NCBI RefSeq assembly: GCF_026242055.1
Contig: NZ_JAPJDL010000021.1
Location: 1-64,000, forward strand
Direction of reading: 5' to 3'
DNA length: 64,000 bases
DNA from: Lentzea sp. NEAU-D7
GTDB taxonomy: Bacteria > Actinomycetota > Actinomycetes > Mycobacteriales > Pseudonocardiaceae
Positions 35,272-45,015 of this stretch are shown here, in pieces (the stretch's first letter is position 1; every line of letters starts with the position of its first letter). The notes under the pieces were generated by a model. The model was given only the letters and a program-made list of their open reading frames with translations. It had not been told where the DNA came from and made no database searches. The translations under genes were made by a program, and so were the position numbers.

Positions 35272-36759
35272 GTGAAAGCATCTCCACCCGTGCACCCCGA
35301 TCTTTCCGCTGAACTGTGCGCCCGTTTGCGCGAGGCCTTCCTGAACACCGGCTACACCGCGGACGGCGTCGTCGACGCGCTCGGCCCGCAGGCTCACGCC
35401 GCACTCGGCCGCGGTGAGCCCGAACCCGCCCGCCGCGCGAGCAAGGACGCCGGGTCTCTCGGCACGCTGATCCGCATGTTCCTGCTCGGCGACCACGAGC
35501 CCGAGCAGGACGTCCGCAAGGCGCTGGACGGTGTCGACATCGACGACGCCGTCAAGAACGAGGTCCTGTCCCCCGTGTCCGGCGCGACCAGCCTGAAGGC
35601 CGGGCTGGACGTGCGGCCGTACGAGGACAACTGGTGGGTCGTCGCCGACCTCGACTCCGACCTGCGCGGCGGCGCCGTGCCCGAGGACCACGTGCTCGGT
35701 GTCGGCCACGCGTCCATCAGCCTCGCCCGCGCGACCAAGCGCACGCCCGTCGGCACGCTGCTCGACCTCGGCACCGGCTGCGGCGTCCAGGCGCTGCACG
35801 CCAGCACGCACGCTCAGAAGATCACCGCGACCGACCTGTCCGAGCGCGCATTGAGGCTCGCGCAGGGCACGTTCCGCCTGAACGAGCTCGACGTGGAGAC
35901 GCTGCAGGGCGAGTGGTTCGGGCCGGTCCGCAACCGGCGGTTCGACCACGTCGTGTGCAACCCGCCGTTCGTCGTCGGCCCGCCGCGGGTGGACTTCGTC
36001 TACCGCGACTCCGGCCTCGGTGGCGACGACGCGTCGGCGCTGGTCATCCGGCAGCTGCCCGCCTTCCTCAACGAGGGCGGCGTCGGCCAGCTGCTCGCGT
36101 CGTGGGTGCACCGCAAGGGCGAGGACTGGGAGGAGCGCGTCTCCGGCTGGCTCCCGCGCGGCGGCATCGACGCGTGGTTCGTGCAGCGCGACATCGCCGA
36201 GCCCGCCCTGTACGTCGGCACGTGGCTCAAGGACGCGGGCGTCGACCCGCGCAGCCCCGAGGGCCGGCAGAAGGCCGCGGCGTGGCTCGACTGGTTCGAG
36301 GAGAACGACGTCCAGGGCGTCGGCTTCGGGTACGTGACGCTGCGGCGCACCGACGAGATGCACTCCCAGGTCATCTGCGAGGACCTGCGCCACGCCTACG
36401 ACGACCCGCTGGGCCCGGAGGCGGCGCGCTGGCTCGACAACGTCGCGTGGCTGCGCGCCAACCCCGATCTGCTGGGCCAGCGGTTCCGGGTCGCCGACAC
36501 CGTGCTGCTCGAGGAGGTGTCCGAACCGGGCGACGAGGGCTGGCGCAAGGTCGTCGCCCGGCTGCACCGCACCGATGGGCCCGGCTGGCAGCACGAGGTC
36601 GACGAGGCGACCGCCAAGCTCGTCGCCGGGTGCAACGGCGCGCTGCCGCTGGAGGACCTGCTCGCACTGCTCGAGTTCGCGTACGGAGAAATCGATGCAG
36701 AAGCGGCCTTGCCGATCGTTCGTGATCTCGTCCGGCACGGAATGTTGATTCCCGCGTGA
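35272..36759 (+). CDS. Class I SAM methyltransferase with N-terminal DUF7059-like domain
   Basis: A 495-residue two-part protein. Residues 1-150 form an uncharacterised N-terminal domain found with this enzyme in actinobacteria. The middle is a HemK/RsmC-like methyltransferase with motif I LLDLGTGCGVQALHAS and the catalytic NPPF loop (HVVCNPPFVVGPP), which normally methylates an exocyclic amine or amide in RNA or protein. The last 170 residues are another helical domain. It starts with GTG and overlaps dtd by four bases (GTGA), so it is translated together with a tRNA-proofreading enzyme, hinting at a translation-related substrate (inference). Confidence 0.85.
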   Translation: MKASPPVHPDLSAELCARLREAFLNTGYTADGVVDALGPQAHAALGRGEPEPARRASKDAGSLGTLIRMFLLGDHEPEQDVRKALDGVDIDDAVKNEVLSPVSGATSLKAGLDVRPYEDNWWVVADLDSDLRGGAVPEDHVLGVGHASISLARATKRTPVGTLLDLGTGCGVQALHASTHAQKITATDLSERALRLAQGTFRLNELDVETLQGEWFGPVRNRRFDHVVCNPPFVVGPPRVDFVYRDSGLGGDDASALVIRQLPAFLNEGGVGQLLASWVHRKGEDWEERVSGWLPRGGIDAWFVQRDIAEPALYVGTWLKDAGVDPRSPEGRQKAAAWLDWFEENDVQGVGFGYVTLRRTDEMHSQVICEDLRHAYDDPLGPEAARWLDNVAWLRANPDLLGQRFRVADTVLLEEVSEPGDEGWRKVVARLHRTDGPGWQHEVDEATAKLVAGCNGALPLEDLLALLEFAYGEIDAEAALPIVRDLVRHGMLIPA

Positions 36760-37181
36760 AAGCAGTTGTGGCGCGCGTCACAGAAGCGAGTGTCGAAGTC
36801 GAAGGGGAGATCGTCGGCGCGATCGACGAGCCCGGATTGCTGGTGCTGCTCGGCGTCCACCACGACGACACGACCGAGCACGCCCGCAAAATGGCGCAGA
36901 AGCTGCATGGTCTGCGCATCCTCGACGACGAGCAGTCGTGCGAGTCCACAGGTGCTCCGCTGCTGGTCGTCAGCCAGTTCACCCTCTACGGGGACACCCG
37001 CAAAGGCCGCCGTCCGTCCTGGACGGCGGCCGCCAGGCCCGAGCACGCGGAACCGTTGGTGAACGCCGTCGTGCAGGAACTACGCCAAAAGGGCGCCCGC
37101 GTCGAAACAGGACGATTCCGAGCAGAGATGAAGGTACGGAGCGTGAACGACGGTCCGTTCACGGTGATCGTCGACCTCTGA
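36756..37181 (+). CDS. dtd: D-aminoacyl-tRNA deacylase
   Basis: A 141-residue DTD that removes D-amino acids (and glycine from mischarged tRNA-Ala) from tRNA. The characteristic SQFTLYGDTRKGRRPS and the Gly-cisPro motif region near the C-terminus are present; the latter reads NDGPFTV, where most homologues have NxGPVT. The N-terminus VVARVTEASVEVEGE is typical. The GTG start lies in the upstream stop (GTGA), so translation is coupled. The gene is followed by the sigB promoter region. Confidence 0.95.
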   Translation: MKAVVARVTEASVEVEGEIVGAIDEPGLLVLLGVHHDDTTEHARKMAQKLHGLRILDDEQSCESTGAPLLVVSQFTLYGDTRKGRRPSWTAAARPEHAEPLVNAVVQELRQKGARVETGRFRAEMKVRSVNDGPFTVIVDL

Positions 37182-37259
37182 CTAAACGGTTCTCAGGTAA
37201 TCCTCAGATTAGTCGCGCAACCGCTGTGACTGCGGTGACGTCTTCAGGTCATGGAAGTC

Positions 37260-37287
37260 GGGAACGAATTCGGAATCGTCTTCGTTA
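37260..37287 (+). promoter_or_regulatory. ECF-type promoter upstream of sigB
   Basis: GGGAAC (37260-37265) and CGTTA (37283-37287) are separated by 17 bp. This matches the GGGAAC-N17-CGTT pattern used by extracytoplasmic-function sigma factors of the SigE/SigH class, which are known to drive sigB in mycobacteria. It lies about 145 bases upstream of the sigB start. The rest of 37182-37431 holds no gene. Confidence 0.6.
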
Positions 37288-37431
37288 CCCAGGTATCAGC
37301 CAGCTAGCGATGGGATCCCGAGCGGGCCCGCCGCAACCGGCAACCAGGGCGCAGCGCCGCGCCGCCTTGACCGCCACGCGCGACTGTCCTGACCGACAGC
37401 AGCGTCGCCCGCACCAGGGGGAGGGAGATCC

Positions 37432-38421
37432 ATGACCGTCACGAGGATCTCCGACCGTGAAGTCGGAGAGAACACGCCCGCCGTCGTCGAGCACGAACTC
37501 GACGCGCAAGGACCAGCAGCCGACCTCGTTCGAGTCTACCTGAACGGGATCGGCAAGACCGCGCTCCTCACCGCCGAAGAGGAGGTGGAGCTCGCCAAGC
37601 GCATCGAGGCCGGTGTGTTCGCGCAGCACGTCCTGGAGACGGCCAAGCGCCTCACCCCCACGCGTCGCGACGAGATGGGGGAGCTCGTCCGCGACGGCCG
37701 CCGCGCCAAGGACCACCTGCTCAAGGCCAACCTGCGCCTCGTCGTGTCGCTGGCCAAGCGCTACACCGGCCGCGGCATGCCGCTGCTGGACCTGATCCAG
37801 GAAGGCAACCTGGGCCTGATCCGCGCGGTCGAGAAGTTCGACTACACCAAGGGCTTCAAGTTCTCGACGTACGCGACGTGGTGGATCCGCCAGGCGATCA
37901 CCCGCGGCATGGCCGACCAGGGCCGCACCATCCGCCTCCCCGTCCACCTCGTCGAGCAGGTGAACAAGCTCGCGCGGATCAAGCGCGACCTGCACCAGAC
38001 GCTCGGCCGCGAGGCGACGAACGAGGAGCTCGCGAAGGAAGCCGGCCTCAACGTCGACAAGGTCGCCGACCTGCTCGACCACGCCCGTGACCCGGTATCG
38101 CTCGACATGCCGGTCGGCACGGAGGAGGACGCTCCCCTCGGTGACTTCATCGAGGACTCGGACGCCACCGACGCCGAGAGCGCCGTGATCTCCGGGCTGC
38201 TGCAGGACGACCTGCGCCGCGTTCTCGCGACGCTGGAGCCGCGCGAGCAGGCCGTGATCCGGCTGCGCTACGGCCTGGAGGACGGCCAGCCCCGCACCCT
38301 CGACCAGATCGGCAAGCGCTTCGGGTTGTCGCGCGAGCGGGTCCGCCAGATCGAGCGCGAGGTCATGTCGAAGCTCCGCCAGGGCGAACGCGCCGCGAAG
38401 CTGCGGGCGTACGCCTCCTAG
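37432..38421 (+). CDS. sigB: RNA polymerase sigma factor SigB
   Basis: A 329-residue principal-like (group 2) sigma-70. It lacks the long low-complexity N-terminal extension of SigA and begins near region 1.2 (LVRVYLNGIGKTALLTAEEEV). Region 2 contains YATWWIRQAITRGMADQ and region 4 ends TLDQIGKRFGLSRERVRQIE. It is highly similar to SigA over regions 2-4. Length and position (after dtd, downstream of sigA by 16 kb) match the actinobacterial stationary-phase/stress SigB (Rv2710). A GAGGGAG site precedes the ATG. Confidence 0.95.
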   Translation: MTVTRISDREVGENTPAVVEHELDAQGPAADLVRVYLNGIGKTALLTAEEEVELAKRIEAGVFAQHVLETAKRLTPTRRDEMGELVRDGRRAKDHLLKANLRLVVSLAKRYTGRGMPLLDLIQEGNLGLIRAVEKFDYTKGFKFSTYATWWIRQAITRGMADQGRTIRLPVHLVEQVNKLARIKRDLHQTLGREATNEELAKEAGLNVDKVADLLDHARDPVSLDMPVGTEEDAPLGDFIEDSDATDAESAVISGLLQDDLRRVLATLEPREQAVIRLRYGLEDGQPRTLDQIGKRFGLSRERVRQIEREVMSKLRQGERAAKLRAYAS

Positions 38422-38557
38422 ACCGGCAGGCGTCACGGTCGGGTCTCACCTGCCGAGCAGTATTGACTTGTGACTCAACTCACGGCACGGTCGGGCGTTA
38501 CCAGAGCCACGCGACGCCCGTCGTGAGTCGGGTTAGCACGCGAAGGAAGGTCGGGAC

Positions 38558-38577
38558 GGCCGGGGGCCGCCCCGGCC
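38558..38577 (+). terminator. Hairpin downstream of sigB
   Basis: Perfect 8-bp arms GGCCGGGG (38558-38565) and CCCCGGCC (38570-38577) with a four-base loop, followed by TTCCGCGTTTCGC. It is the best terminator candidate between sigB and fumarase; the rest of this gap shows nothing I can recognise. Confidence 0.55.
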
Positions 38578-38702
38578 TTCCGCGTTTCGCGGCCACGCGA
38601 GGACGTCGTTGCGAAGAACACGGTGGACGGGGACCGGCAGGTCCCTTTGATGGCGGTACGGTTTTCTGATCCGAACTGCACACCGTTGGAGTTGTGTACC
38701 CC

Positions 38703-40358
<1,656 letters not shown>

Positions 40359-40368
40359 CTCTCCCGAG

Positions 40369-40420
40369 ACCCCCGATCAAACAGTACGGTTGTCCCGTAT
40401 TCGTTCGATCGGGGGTTTCG
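40369..40420 (+). terminator. Fumarase terminator
   Basis: Arms ACCCCCGATC (40369-40378) and GATCGGGGGT (40407-40416) enclose a smaller TACGG/CCGTA hairpin and are followed by TTCGCG, starting 11 bases after the stop. Confidence 0.7.
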
Positions 40421-40422
40421 CG

Positions 40423-40577
40423 TTGATCCACCCCGTCCAGGTCACCTGTCCGGCAGGAGCCGAGGACCGGCAGCGGGGCACCCGGTCGTCTGGGCCGATC
40501 CGGAGGAGGTCCCCGGCAGGCTCCGGTTCCACACCTTCGACGCCGTGGGCAACCGCGTCGAGTTCCTCGGCGGACGC
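40423..40577 (+). pseudogene. Decayed VOC (glyoxalase/bleomycin-resistance) gene
   Basis: Two remnants of one VOC-superfamily protein sit in different frames. From 40423 the frame gives LIHPVQVTCPAGAEDRQR, a typical VOC N-terminus. From 40476, shifted by one base, it gives GHPVVWADPEEVPGRLRF and then HTFDAVGNRVEFLGG, a typical VOC C-terminus with the metal-ligand glutamate. The roughly 70 residues expected between are gone, so an internal deletion joined the ends out of frame. It lies just before the convergent hydrolase gene and has no own terminator. It cannot encode a working enzyme. Confidence 0.8.
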
Positions 40578-40589
40578 CTGACAGGACCG

Positions 40590-41402
40590 TCAGCGGGCCA
40601 GCAGCCAGTCCAGGGCGGCCGGGGCGTGGGCGAGGACCGAGATGTGGCCGTCGTCCGCGGTCAGGCGGAGTTCGGCGCCGGGAATCCGCGCCGCGAGCCA
40701 GCGGCTGTGCGAGGCCGGGACCACGCCGTCGCGCTCGCCGTGCAGCAGCAGGGTCGGCACGCGGATCGACGCGGGGTCGAAGCCCCAGGGCGTGACGTAG
40801 GCGAGGTCGTCGTCGATCAACGGGGCGGGGCCACCGGCCAGCGCGGGACCGACGACCTCGCCGAACCACGACCACGGGCCGTCGAGCGCCTCGAGGTCGG
40901 CGGGAGTGAACTCGGGGTCGTAGGGAGCACCGGACGCCTCGTGGGCCTCCTTGGCCGCTCGACCGGCCGCCGCGGCACGAAGTGAGGCCTCGCCTGAGGC
41001 GATCATGCCGGCGAACCAGTCGAGGCCGGTCGCGTCGAAGGGGGCCAGCGACGCGCCGGCGACGACGGCGGTGACGCGGCCGGGCAACAGGGCGGCGCAC
41101 GCGAGGGCGTGCGGTGCGCCGCCGGAGTGACCTACGACCGCGAACTTCGAGATGCCGAGCGAGTCGGCGATGTGCGCCACGTCAGCGGCGGCGGAGGCCA
41201 CCGGCCGGTTCGGGACGGCGGTGGAGCCGCCGTAGCCGGGTCTGTCGTAGGACACCCAGCGGATGCCGGGCCTGAACAGCGGTTCCGGCGGGAGACCGAG
41301 GTTGGGTGTCCCGTGGTGCCAGAACACCGGGACACCTGTACCCACGTCGTATACACGCAGTACGCGGTCGCCGTGCGCCAGGTCGACAGGCTGTGGATCC
41401 AC
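40590..41402 (-). CDS. Alpha/beta hydrolase
   Basis: A 270-residue hydrolase. HHGTPNLG (around residues 29-36) is the oxyanion-hole HG motif and VGHSGGAPHALA the nucleophile elbow with Ser. The acid is in LLLHGERDGVVP and the histidine in TADDGHISVL, so the catalytic triad is complete. It starts with GTG and lies three bases downstream of the lipoprotein gene in the same direction, so it is probably co-transcribed with it. Substrate is unknown; the family includes esterases and epoxide hydrolases. Confidence 0.9.
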   Translation of the reverse strand: MDPQPVDLAHGDRVLRVYDVGTGVPVFWHHGTPNLGLPPEPLFRPGIRWVSYDRPGYGGSTAVPNRPVASAAADVAHIADSLGISKFAVVGHSGGAPHALACAALLPGRVTAVVAGASLAPFDATGLDWFAGMIASGEASLRAAAAGRAAKEAHEASGAPYDPEFTPADLEALDGPWSWFGEVVGPALAGGPAPLIDDDLAYVTPWGFDPASIRVPTLLLHGERDGVVPASHSRWLAARIPGAELRLTADDGHISVLAHAPAALDWLLAR

Positions 41403-41405
41403 GGG

Positions 41406-41936
41406 TCAGCCGGTTTCCTCGCGGGATTCGAGGACCAGGCGGCGGTTGCCGAGAGGCGCGTCCAGGCGGACGGTCAGCGGCACCTGGCGGACCTCCTGGG
41501 TGCACAGGGTGCCCGGAGGCTGCTTGGTGATCGTGACCAGCGTGATCTGGACGACGTCGGCGGACTGGCCGGTGATCTCGGCACGCGCCTCCTTGCAGCC
41601 GCCGCCCACGCCGAAGACCTCGACGTCCCGGCCGTCGCCGAAGACGTAGGCCTCGTCGCGGTAGGTGTCTGACAACGATGTCGTGTCGACCTTGTCCGGC
41701 GCCACGGGCGTGACGCCGGGCGGGACGACGGGCTTCTCCTCCGAGATCGACACCGGAGGCTGGACGGGAGCGGTGGGGTTCGCGCCGGACGAGCCGGGGG
41801 TGCCGCTCGAACCGGGCGCGCTGGTGCCCGTGGGCGTGGCGCCCGGCGAACTGGAGCCGGGCGCGCCGGACTGCGTGCCGGACGAGCAACCGACGAGCAC
41901 GACGGCGAGAGCAACGGCAGCGACGGCGTTTCTCAT
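41406..41936 (-). CDS. Secreted lipoprotein, paralogue of the next gene
   Basis: A 176-residue putative lipoprotein. The signal peptide MRNAVAAVALAVVLVGC ends in a lipobox with Cys17, followed by an 80-residue Ser/Gly/Pro/Thr linker. The C-terminal domain carries two cysteines, one in GGGCKEARAEI and one in GTLCTQEVRQV, and ends PLTVRLDAPLGNRRLVLESR. The start at 41936 places GAGG nine bases upstream; an ATG nine codons further up is in frame. The C-terminal domain is clearly related to that of the protein encoded at 42095-42565. Function unknown. Confidence 0.78.
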   Translation of the reverse strand: MRNAVAAVALAVVLVGCSSGTQSGAPGSSSPGATPTGTSAPGSSGTPGSSGANPTAPVQPPVSISEEKPVVPPGVTPVAPDKVDTTSLSDTYRDEAYVFGDGRDVEVFGVGGGCKEARAEITGQSADVVQITLVTITKQPPGTLCTQEVRQVPLTVRLDAPLGNRRLVLESREETG

Positions 41937-42044
41937 GCGCACCATCCTCGCAAACCGGGACACGAAGTCCCTGTCAAATGTCTCGCGATGTGTCCGGTGG
42001 AATTTTCCCGGACGGGTCCCCAGAAACAGGTCCGCAAGGAGAGA

Positions 42045-42077
42045 TGCCCGGCCGGCGGGGCAGTTGCCGACCGGGCA
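42045..42077 (-). terminator. Hairpin between the two lipoprotein genes
   Basis: Arms TGCCCGGCCGGC (42045-42056) and GCCGACCGGGCA (42066-42077) pair at 11 of 12 positions. It lies just downstream of the first lipoprotein gene on the minus strand and is its likely terminator, leaving the next lipoprotein and hydrolase pair with a separate promoter. Confidence 0.6.
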
Positions 42078-42094
42078 CCTGGGGGGAGGGAGGT

Positions 42095-42565
42095 CTACTT
42101 CTGTTCCTGCCGCGACGTCAGCACGACCGTGCGCTCACCGAGGGGTTCGGACAGCTGCACCGTCAGGGGTGGGAAGCGGATGTCCATAGTGCACATCTGC
42201 TTGGTCAGCGGCAGCGTCTCGAGCAGCTCGATCTTCACCGTGGAAGCGTTCTGCTCCAGCACGGACGCGCTCGCCTTGCCGCATCCGCCCTCCTGGGCCA
42301 CGACTCCGACGGTCTTCCCGTCGCCCTGCGTCCACACGGTGCGCGGCTGATCCGGCGCGAGCGCGTTGGCGTCGAGCTTCGTCACGGGTTTGCCGTCCGG
42401 CGGCACTTCTCCGGGTGCGATGTTCGGGGGCACCTCGGAGGAGGAGGTGGCGATCGGCAGCTCCTGACCGCCACCTGCTCCTGTGCCCGCGTTCTGCGCA
42501 CTGCCACAGGCCGAGATGACCAGCAGCAGGACGCCAGTGCCAACTACGGTTCCTATGTGCCTCAT
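42095..42565 (-). CDS. Secreted lipoprotein, paralogue of the neighbouring gene
   Basis: A 156-residue putative lipoprotein with signal peptide MRHIGTVVGTGVLLLVISAC (lipobox Cys20) and a shorter Gly/Pro/Ser linker. Its C-terminal domain aligns with its neighbour at 41406-41936: each has GGC.KA/EA, a second cysteine before a strand (KQMCTMDIRFP), and PLTVQLSEPLGERTVVLTSR at the end. The conserved cysteine pair should form a disulfide on the outer face of the membrane. The pair looks like a tandem duplication. Function unknown. Confidence 0.8.
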   Translation of the reverse strand: MRHIGTVVGTGVLLLVISACGSAQNAGTGAGGGQELPIATSSSEVPPNIAPGEVPPDGKPVTKLDANALAPDQPRTVWTQGDGKTVGVVAQEGGCGKASASVLEQNASTVKIELLETLPLTKQMCTMDIRFPPLTVQLSEPLGERTVVLTSRQEQK

Positions 42566-42618
42566 GTGAAGAGGACGGAACCGCGCTCAAAGCCGGTTGC
42601 AGTGACTTCTCTTCACAG

Positions 42619-43749
42619 TTAGCGGCTAACGGCCGCTACAGCCTCTCGCAGAGCTTCCAGCCGTGCCGCGGACGCGAGACCACCGTGGTAGAGGTGGAAC
42701 TCCTCCACGCCTGCGTCCTGGTACGCGAGCCACTCCTTCGACAACGCGGCACCGTCGGCCGGCTTCGGCGGCAGCCCCAGCACGTACGCTGCGATCCGCG
42801 TGTCCGGCGCGACGGAACGAAGGGCCTCGATGCCGGGGACGGCGATCTCCGGGCCGGGCCAGCACATCGTGGTCAGGACGTCGACGTCGGCGTCGACACC
42901 ACCGGCCACGGTCGCGAACGGTCCGGTGCCCCAAGGATCCGCCGTCACGTGCATGCCGATCCGGATCGACGGCGCGGCGGCGCGGATCTCCGCCACCAGC
43001 CTCTGCCGCAACGACCGCACCACGCCGGTGCGCACCGCTTGAACGTCTTCCGCGAGCGCGCCCAGCGCTTCCTCGACGCTGGACGCGCCGCGATCGACCC
43101 CGGCCCGGACCGCTTCACGCAGGGCATCCGGGTCGGCGTGCAGGGCGGTGCAGGCAGAGCAGAAGCACAGTGACAACAGCTTCTGCTGCACCGCGTTCCA
43201 GTCCGTGCCGTCGGTCTTCTCGTGGTGCCCGCCGTGGAAGAACCCCAGCGGCCCGCAGGCCTCCAGGATGATCCCGTCCGGCGCGCCGAGGTCCAGCACC
43301 TCGGACACCAGCACCGACGTGTACTCGACGACGTCGGGCTGCGCGGTGCACAGCGCGTACGGGTAGCGATCCCCGAACGCGTTCACCACGGTCACGTCCG
43401 GGTGCAGGTCACCGAGGCGCGAGTTGTGCGTCAGCACGGTCCACGCGTAGACCGGCAGGCCGGCGGCCCGGACCAGGGCCGCCGCGGCGCCGAACGAGTC
43501 CGGACCGTCCATCCAGGACGGTTCGGCGGGCACCAGGCGGCCGTACTTCGACTCCCGCACCGGCAGGTAGAACGCCGCGTGCCTCGCATCGACCATCCGG
43601 TGCGAGGGATGAAGCGGCGTCGCGGCCCGCACGGTGTGATACGACGCCGCGAGGGCGATCGCGTCGACGCCGAGGTCCTGGTACCGCGCGACGGCGTCGG
43701 GGTCTCCGACCAGGTCCCACGGATAAGCGTGGACAACCGACTTCACCAC
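42619..43749 (-). CDS. Uncharacterised TIM-barrel-like protein in the aldarate operon
   Basis: A 376-residue soluble protein that I cannot assign to a named function. Alternating strand/helix segments (SVVHAYPWDLV, GVDAIALAASYH, GIILEACGP, RIGMHVTADPWG, VDVLTTMCWPG, RIAAYVLGLPP, EFHLYHGGLAS) are consistent with a TIM barrel resembling glycoside-hydrolase-like proteins. A CFCSAC motif around residue 195 is the kind of cysteine cluster seen in several such barrels. It starts with GTG and overlaps the glucarate dehydratase gene by seven bases, so it is the last gene of that operon. A role in releasing or opening uronate or lactone substrates is possible but unproven. Confidence 0.7.
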   Translation of the reverse strand: MVKSVVHAYPWDLVGDPDAVARYQDLGVDAIALAASYHTVRAATPLHPSHRMVDARHAAFYLPVRESKYGRLVPAEPSWMDGPDSFGAAAALVRAAGLPVYAWTVLTHNSRLGDLHPDVTVVNAFGDRYPYALCTAQPDVVEYTSVLVSEVLDLGAPDGIILEACGPLGFFHGGHHEKTDGTDWNAVQQKLLSLCFCSACTALHADPDALREAVRAGVDRGASSVEEALGALAEDVQAVRTGVVRSLRQRLVAEIRAAAPSIRIGMHVTADPWGTGPFATVAGGVDADVDVLTTMCWPGPEIAVPGIEALRSVAPDTRIAAYVLGLPPKPADGAALSKEWLAYQDAGVEEFHLYHGGLASAARLEALREAVAAVSR

Positions 43750-45002
43750 CGGGGGCGCTTCCTCTCGTAACTCGGGTCGAACTTCTGCATGTAGCCCGTG
43801 TCGTCACGAGCCGTGATGCCGCACCGGACGTAGTTCTCGGCCATGCGCGCCAACGCGTCGCGGTCCAGCGACACACCGAGTCCCGGCGTCACGGGAACCG
43901 GCACCGCACCATCCACGAAGGACAGCACGCCTGGCTCCACGACCTCGTCCGCGGCGTTCCACGGGTAGTGGGTGTCGCACGCGTAGTTGAGGTTCGGCGT
44001 CGCCGCCGCCAGGTGCGTCATCGCGGCCAGCGAGATGCCGAGGTGCGAGTTCGAGTGCATCGACAGGCCGATGCCGAACGTCTGGCAGATCATCCCCAGC
44101 TGACGCGACCGCTGCAGTCCGCCCCAGTAGTGGTGGTCGGACAGCAGCACCTGCACGGCGTCCTGCCGCACGGACGGCTTGAGGTGCTCGAACGCGACCA
44201 CGCACATGTTGGTGGCCAGCGGCATCGGTGCCTGCGCGGCCACCTCCGCCATCCCGGAGATCTCCGGCGTCGGGTCCTCCAGGTACTCCAGCACGCCGTC
44301 GAGCTCCGCCGCGACCTTCAGCGACGTCGCCGTCGACCAGGCCGCGTTCGGGTCCAGCCGCAGCGGGTGGTCCGGGAACGCCTCGCGCAGGGCGCGGATC
44401 GCCTCGATCTCCTGCTCCGGAGGGAAGACACCGCCCTTGAGCTTGATCGACCCGAAGCCGTACCGCTCGATCATCTTCGTGGCCTGGGCCACGATGCCGG
44501 CCGGATCGACCGCCTCGCCCCACTCGTCCGGCTCGGCGCCGGGATGTCCGTCCCACTTGTAGAACAGGTAGGCCGAGTAGGGCACGGACGACCGGACCGC
44601 GCCGCCCAGCAGGTCGTGCACCGGGCGTCCCAGCGCCCTGCCCTGGATGTCCAGGCACGCGACCTCGAACGGCGAGTACACGCGGTCGACGGTGCTCTCC
44701 GCCGTGATCTTGCCGGTCAGGCCGTGCTTGTCCGGTCCGGCCTCGCCGCCGAGCGCGGCGGCGACCCTCGCGTGCATCTCGTTCAACGCGAAGACGTCGA
44801 GGCCGATCAAAGAGTCCACAACGGACCGTGAGCGCTCCAGGTGCCCGAGGTCGCCGTAGGTCTCCCCCAGTCCCGAAATGCCTTCGTCGGTGTGCACCTC
44901 GACGATCGTGCGCAGCGCCCACGGTTCGTGCACGCCCGCCGAATTGAGCAGTGGCGGGTCCCGGAACGCGATCGGTGTCAGGACGATCTCGGTGATCTTC
45001 AT
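43743..45002 (-). CDS. gudD: Glucarate dehydratase (enolase superfamily)
   Basis: A 419-residue enolase-superfamily enzyme of the glucarate dehydratase subgroup, which dehydrates D-glucarate (or related aldarates) to 5-dehydro-4-deoxyglucarate. The KxK base motif is K187-L-K189 in IKLKGG. Metal ligands are expected in RLDPNAAW, EYLEDP and ATNMCV, and a general-base histidine in MHSNSHLG. Length fits. It lies 13 bases downstream of kdgD, whose product uses its product, in the same operon. Galactarate rather than glucarate as substrate is possible. Confidence 0.9.
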   Translation of the reverse strand: MKITEIVLTPIAFRDPPLLNSAGVHEPWALRTIVEVHTDEGISGLGETYGDLGHLERSRSVVDSLIGLDVFALNEMHARVAAALGGEAGPDKHGLTGKITAESTVDRVYSPFEVACLDIQGRALGRPVHDLLGGAVRSSVPYSAYLFYKWDGHPGAEPDEWGEAVDPAGIVAQATKMIERYGFGSIKLKGGVFPPEQEIEAIRALREAFPDHPLRLDPNAAWSTATSLKVAAELDGVLEYLEDPTPEISGMAEVAAQAPMPLATNMCVVAFEHLKPSVRQDAVQVLLSDHHYWGGLQRSRQLGMICQTFGIGLSMHSNSHLGISLAAMTHLAAATPNLNYACDTHYPWNAADEVVEPGVLSFVDGAVPVPVTPGLGVSLDRDALARMAENYVRCGITARDDTGYMQKFDPSYERKRPRW

Positions 45003-45015
45003 GCGGGACGCCCTC

